A DNA stretch of 64,000 bases, taken from positions 9,905 to 73,904 of the forward strand of contig DASPVV010000076.1 of assembly GCA_035622175.1 (NCBI GenBank), written 5' to 3'. The translations under genes and the position numbers were made by a program. The notes beneath the pieces were generated by a model. That model did not search any database. It was not told the origin of the DNA and saw nothing but the letters and a program-made list of their open reading frames with translations. The stretch is from JAFAGX01 sp035622175 (GTDB lineage: Bacteria > Acidobacteriota > Terriglobia > Terriglobales > Acidobacteriaceae). Shown here in pieces: positions 61,338 through 64,000 of the stretch (position 1 is its first letter; each line of letters begins with the position of its first letter).

Positions 61338-61826
61338 GACCACGGAAGCAGCGCCGTTCTTCGCAGGCGAGAGCGTACCACCTCGCCCACCACGAACGCC
61401 CGGATGCCCGGTTTAACATCTTCCTGCCACTCTGGGATTGGATGTTCGGGACTGCGGGCCGTTGGCTCTAGGTAGCCCTCAACGGTCTCCAGTTCGCGTC
61501 CGTCCTCGAAATTCGCCAGACGCTCAGCTAAGGCTCAATAGGGTACGTGAATCATGGCTACGCCGTCTAGCCTGAAACGTTTGATCCGATGGAACCTGTT
61601 GCGGAATGGTTCGCTTCCCGGAAGGCATTCCAAGTCTCCTCAGTTTTCTCCTGGCTTGTGTAGATCCAATAGCAGATTTGTTGAGCAGTAGCACGAAAAC
61701 GCCTGCTCCTCTGTCTTTGATAAGTGCAACATTCGAATCCCGAATCTCCTGAAAACTCCGAGTGAACATACAGCCACACTCTGCGCTCGCAAACAGCTAA
61801 AAGCCCAGCAAAAGGAGTCTCTTCAT
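61338..61826. other. Intergenic region with a possible gene fragment
   Basis: 489 bases. On the minus strand between about 61,338 and 61,535 a frame without a start reads like coding sequence (LAERLANFEDGRELETVEGY then PEHPIPEWQEDVKPGIRAFV) and ends in a TAG; it may be a fragment of a lost gene. AAAGGAG at 61,810 belongs to the following gene. Confidence 0.35.
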
Positions 61827-62120
61827 ATGATCGTTGGCATAACTCACGACTCAGACGGGCGCGCCATCCAGCGCATGTCCGTTTCCACCAAAGTCGCCAT
61901 TGGCCTTCCCCCGAATGGTGAGCGCAACCACCCCACCAAGCTCGATCATTTTGTCTTCCTCAAAAAGAAAAAAGCAGAGGAAGGCACGGAATGGGAACCA
62001 GATCCTGAGCTGCTGGCCCATCCTACGTCATCTGCGCTCAGACAAATCAGAGCGGGCATCCAATTCCTTGACGCGGACTTGTTCCCTTATGAGCCGCCCC
62101 GCTTGCACTATGTTTTTTAA
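61827..62120 (+). CDS. Small protein of unknown function
   Basis: 97 residues starting at an ATG after a good AAAGGAG. Contains RMSVSTKVAIGLPPNGERNH and KLDHFVFLKKKKAEEGTEWE. The N-terminal pattern (GRAIxRxxxxxKVxIGLPP...LDHFVFxxK) recalls small proteins found with phages and integrative elements, but I cannot name a family. The C-terminal half is short, so the gene could be truncated. The flanks are AT-rich (62,160-62,240). Confidence 0.5.
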   Translation: MIVGITHDSDGRAIQRMSVSTKVAIGLPPNGERNHPTKLDHFVFLKKKKAEEGTEWEPDPELLAHPTSSALRQIRAGIQFLDADLFPYEPPRLHYVF

Positions 62121-62329
62121 CTCACAACCAGCATTCTTCCTCTAGCTCTATGCTTTACCAATAGTTAGCGTGTCCAATCCTCGCTAAAAACAATCAAGTC
62201 TATTTTTGATTAAATGGATTAAATGAAGTGTCGGAAAACCGACGACCGAGAAACGTTTACAAGGCCATGCGGTTGGGCCACAATATTCTCCCTTGGCCCT
62301 AAACTGTCTGCATACTAAGACAGGTTTAT

Positions 62330-64000
62330 GCATAATGTGTATCCCAGAGCGCTCTCATTCATATTGGCGCTTTCATTCTGCTGGCGAATGTTGACGCCGG
62401 CCTTCGCACAAGCTGTACCAGGGACGAATCCCCAAACAGAGACCATTCAAGGCACAGTCGTTAACAGTCTTACGCACGAACCGATCGGGCGCGCACTTGT
62501 GTACTCGCCGGACCAACGCTTTGCCACGATGACCGATAGCGAAGGGCATTTTTCATTGACCTTTCCCGCGTCCTCTACCGTCGAGGCCGACCCGAGTCGT
62601 AACAGGGTCTCAGAGCCGACTCGTCCAGAGTCGCTCGAGGCAAAAAAGCCTGGCTTTTTGAACTCTGGTCGGATAGAGAAGTTGAGTAGTGACAAAGAGC
62701 TGACCGTTTCCCTCATTCCTGAGGCGGTGATCACTGGCCGGGTGGCTCTGCCCTCGTCCGATGCCCCTGACAGAATCCGGGTGGAACTTTATCGACAATG
62801 GGTCCACGAGGGGCGCGCTTACTGGCAGTCGATTAAGACGGCCACCACCCGGTCCCACGGGGAATTTCGTTTTGCTGGTCTCCCCTCCGGCACTTACAAA
62901 CTGCTGACGCGGGAGCTCGAGGATAAAGACCCCCTGACCTTCGACGCTCACGGGCAGCTATACGGCTACCCGCCGGTTTACTTTCCCAACGCTCAAGATT
63001 TTGCCTCCGCCCAGGCTATTCAGTTGGCGGCTGGCCAAACATTTCAGGGAGCAGATATCTCGGTCGTTAGACAGGCGTACTATCCGGTTAAGGTCGCCCT
63101 CGAGAACGTACCACCTGGGCTAATGATGCAGCTGAGGGTGTATGCGGAAGGCAGAGGGCCAGGATATGAACTAGGCTACAACCGCAAGGACCACACGATT
63201 GTGGGCACGCTGCCCAATGGAAATTACACCCTGGACGTTTCGACCTTCGATCTAACCAGCTTCAAAGAAAGTAGCACCGGATTACTGAGTATTACCGTTA
63301 AAGGGGGGCCAGTTGACGGGCCACGGCTAGTAGTGGTGCCTAATGGGTCGATTACGGTAGTCGTCACAGAAGACTTCACCATGACCGACAGGCCGAACGG
63401 CCGTCCGCCGGATTCCCAATTGCTAAATCCCCACCTTGATCAGAACCCCAGCTCTGAAGGGGCAATGGAGGGGCCAAGTAGCTACCTAAATATCCACCTC
63501 GAGCCAGACAGTGACTTCCCAGACCCGCGGTTTGAAGGCGCGCTGCAAAGGGCGATTTTCGAGAGGAGGGGTGCCGGACTGGAAGGCAATCCGCTCGTGA
63601 TCGAAAGTGTTCGGCCCGGACGCTATTGGGTCCGAATCGACTCACGCCGCGGATACCCAGCACGCATCACCGGTGGTGGTGTAGACCTCGAACACCAGCC
63701 ACTGGTGATTGGCGCGGCCGGATCCAGTAGTCGGATCGAAGTCACCATGCGCGATGATGGAGCTGAAGTCGAGGGTACGGTAGATGGTATGGCAAGAACT
63801 CCCAGCGAAACGGGTGGTTCGGCCGCTGTCTACTTAATTCCCTTGCCGGGTGGTGGGGGAGACTACCGTGAAGCAGAGGTGTCGCCGGAAGGGAAGTTCA
63901 ATTTCGAACAAGTACCACCCGGTCCGTATGAGGCGCTAGCCATTGATCGAGCGCAGACTCGCCTCGAATACCGGAACTCCGAGGCGATGCGCGCGTATGA
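62330..64000 (+). CDS. Secreted carboxypeptidase-regulatory-like protein (3' end beyond the window)
   Basis: An open frame of 557 codons reaches the end of the window without a stop. It begins with a signal peptide (hydrophobic ALSFILALSFCW, then TPAFAQA) and has several carboxypeptidase-regulatory-like segments: ETIQGTVVNSLTHEPIGRAL with TDSEGHFSLTFP, then VITGRVALPSSDAPD with SHGEFRFAGLPSGTYKLL. A later AEVEGTVDGMARTP pairs with SPEGKFNFEQVPPGPYEALA. These domains are typical of large acidobacterial surface proteins. The function is unknown. The start is an ATG in a weak context; the 210 bases before it are AT-rich. Confidence 0.75.

Noticed and set aside
61338..61535. Minus-strand coding-like stretch
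   Set aside because: No start codon in context and no recognised family, so listed only as a note in the intergenic entry.

Overview
The window is about 60% GC and reads like a chromosome segment of a motile diderm soil bacterium, most likely an Acidobacteriota member of the Terriglobia. The indications are a very large Oar-type TonB-dependent receptor with an N-terminal carboxypeptidase-regulatory domain, further secreted proteins with the same domain, P- and L-ring flagellar genes (hence an outer membrane), and many secreted peptidases. This assignment is inferred from gene content, not from a marker gene.

Region 1 (1-25,092) is a large flagellar locus: fliI(partial)-fliJ, fliK-flgD-flgE, fliN-fliO-fliP-fliQ-fliR-flhB-flhA-fliA, an MshEN-domain protein and an HDOD protein, flgF-flgG-flgA-flgH-flgI-flgJ, flgM-flgN-flgK-flgL, then on the minus strand fliD-fliS and fliC. 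Region 2 (25,313-32,889) continues the motility theme with two glycosyltransferase/TPR proteins, a methyltransferase-like protein, flbD-motA-motB and a second motA-motB pair. Transcription control can be partly read from the DNA. Four sites match a sigma-28 promoter with a constant 12-base spacer (TAAAG-type -35 element, GCCGAT-type -10 element). They lie before flgM, before the HDOD gene, before a repeat protein at 37,476, and antisense to fliJ. Two sites resemble sigma-54 promoters, before fliK and before flgF. A sigma-54 activator without a DNA-binding domain lies at 44,729.

Region 3 (32,996-42,869) is accessory: an Oar-like receptor, a three-repeat protein under a sigma-28 promoter, and a divergent pair formed by a cysteate-synthase-like enzyme and a three-part protein (PLP decarboxylase, TPR, ATP-grasp-like). 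Together the pair suggests a route from phosphoserine and sulfite through cysteate to taurine (or a related amine), followed by ligation to an unknown acid. I regard it as the best candidate for an undescribed system in the window.

Region 4 (43,266-64,000) contains a regulatory trio (OmpR-type regulator, kinase-like protein, sigma-54 activator), a small membrane protein, an alpha/beta hydrolase, an aminoglycoside-nucleotidyltransferase-like gene, two secreted peptidases (S9 and M24), a methyltransferase, an ECF sigma factor with a membrane partner, secreted hydrolase and regulatory-domain proteins, a beta-propeller lipoprotein, a small protein of unknown function, and a carboxypeptidase-regulatory-like protein that runs off the right edge. 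No rRNA, tRNA, CRISPR array or insertion sequence was recognised.
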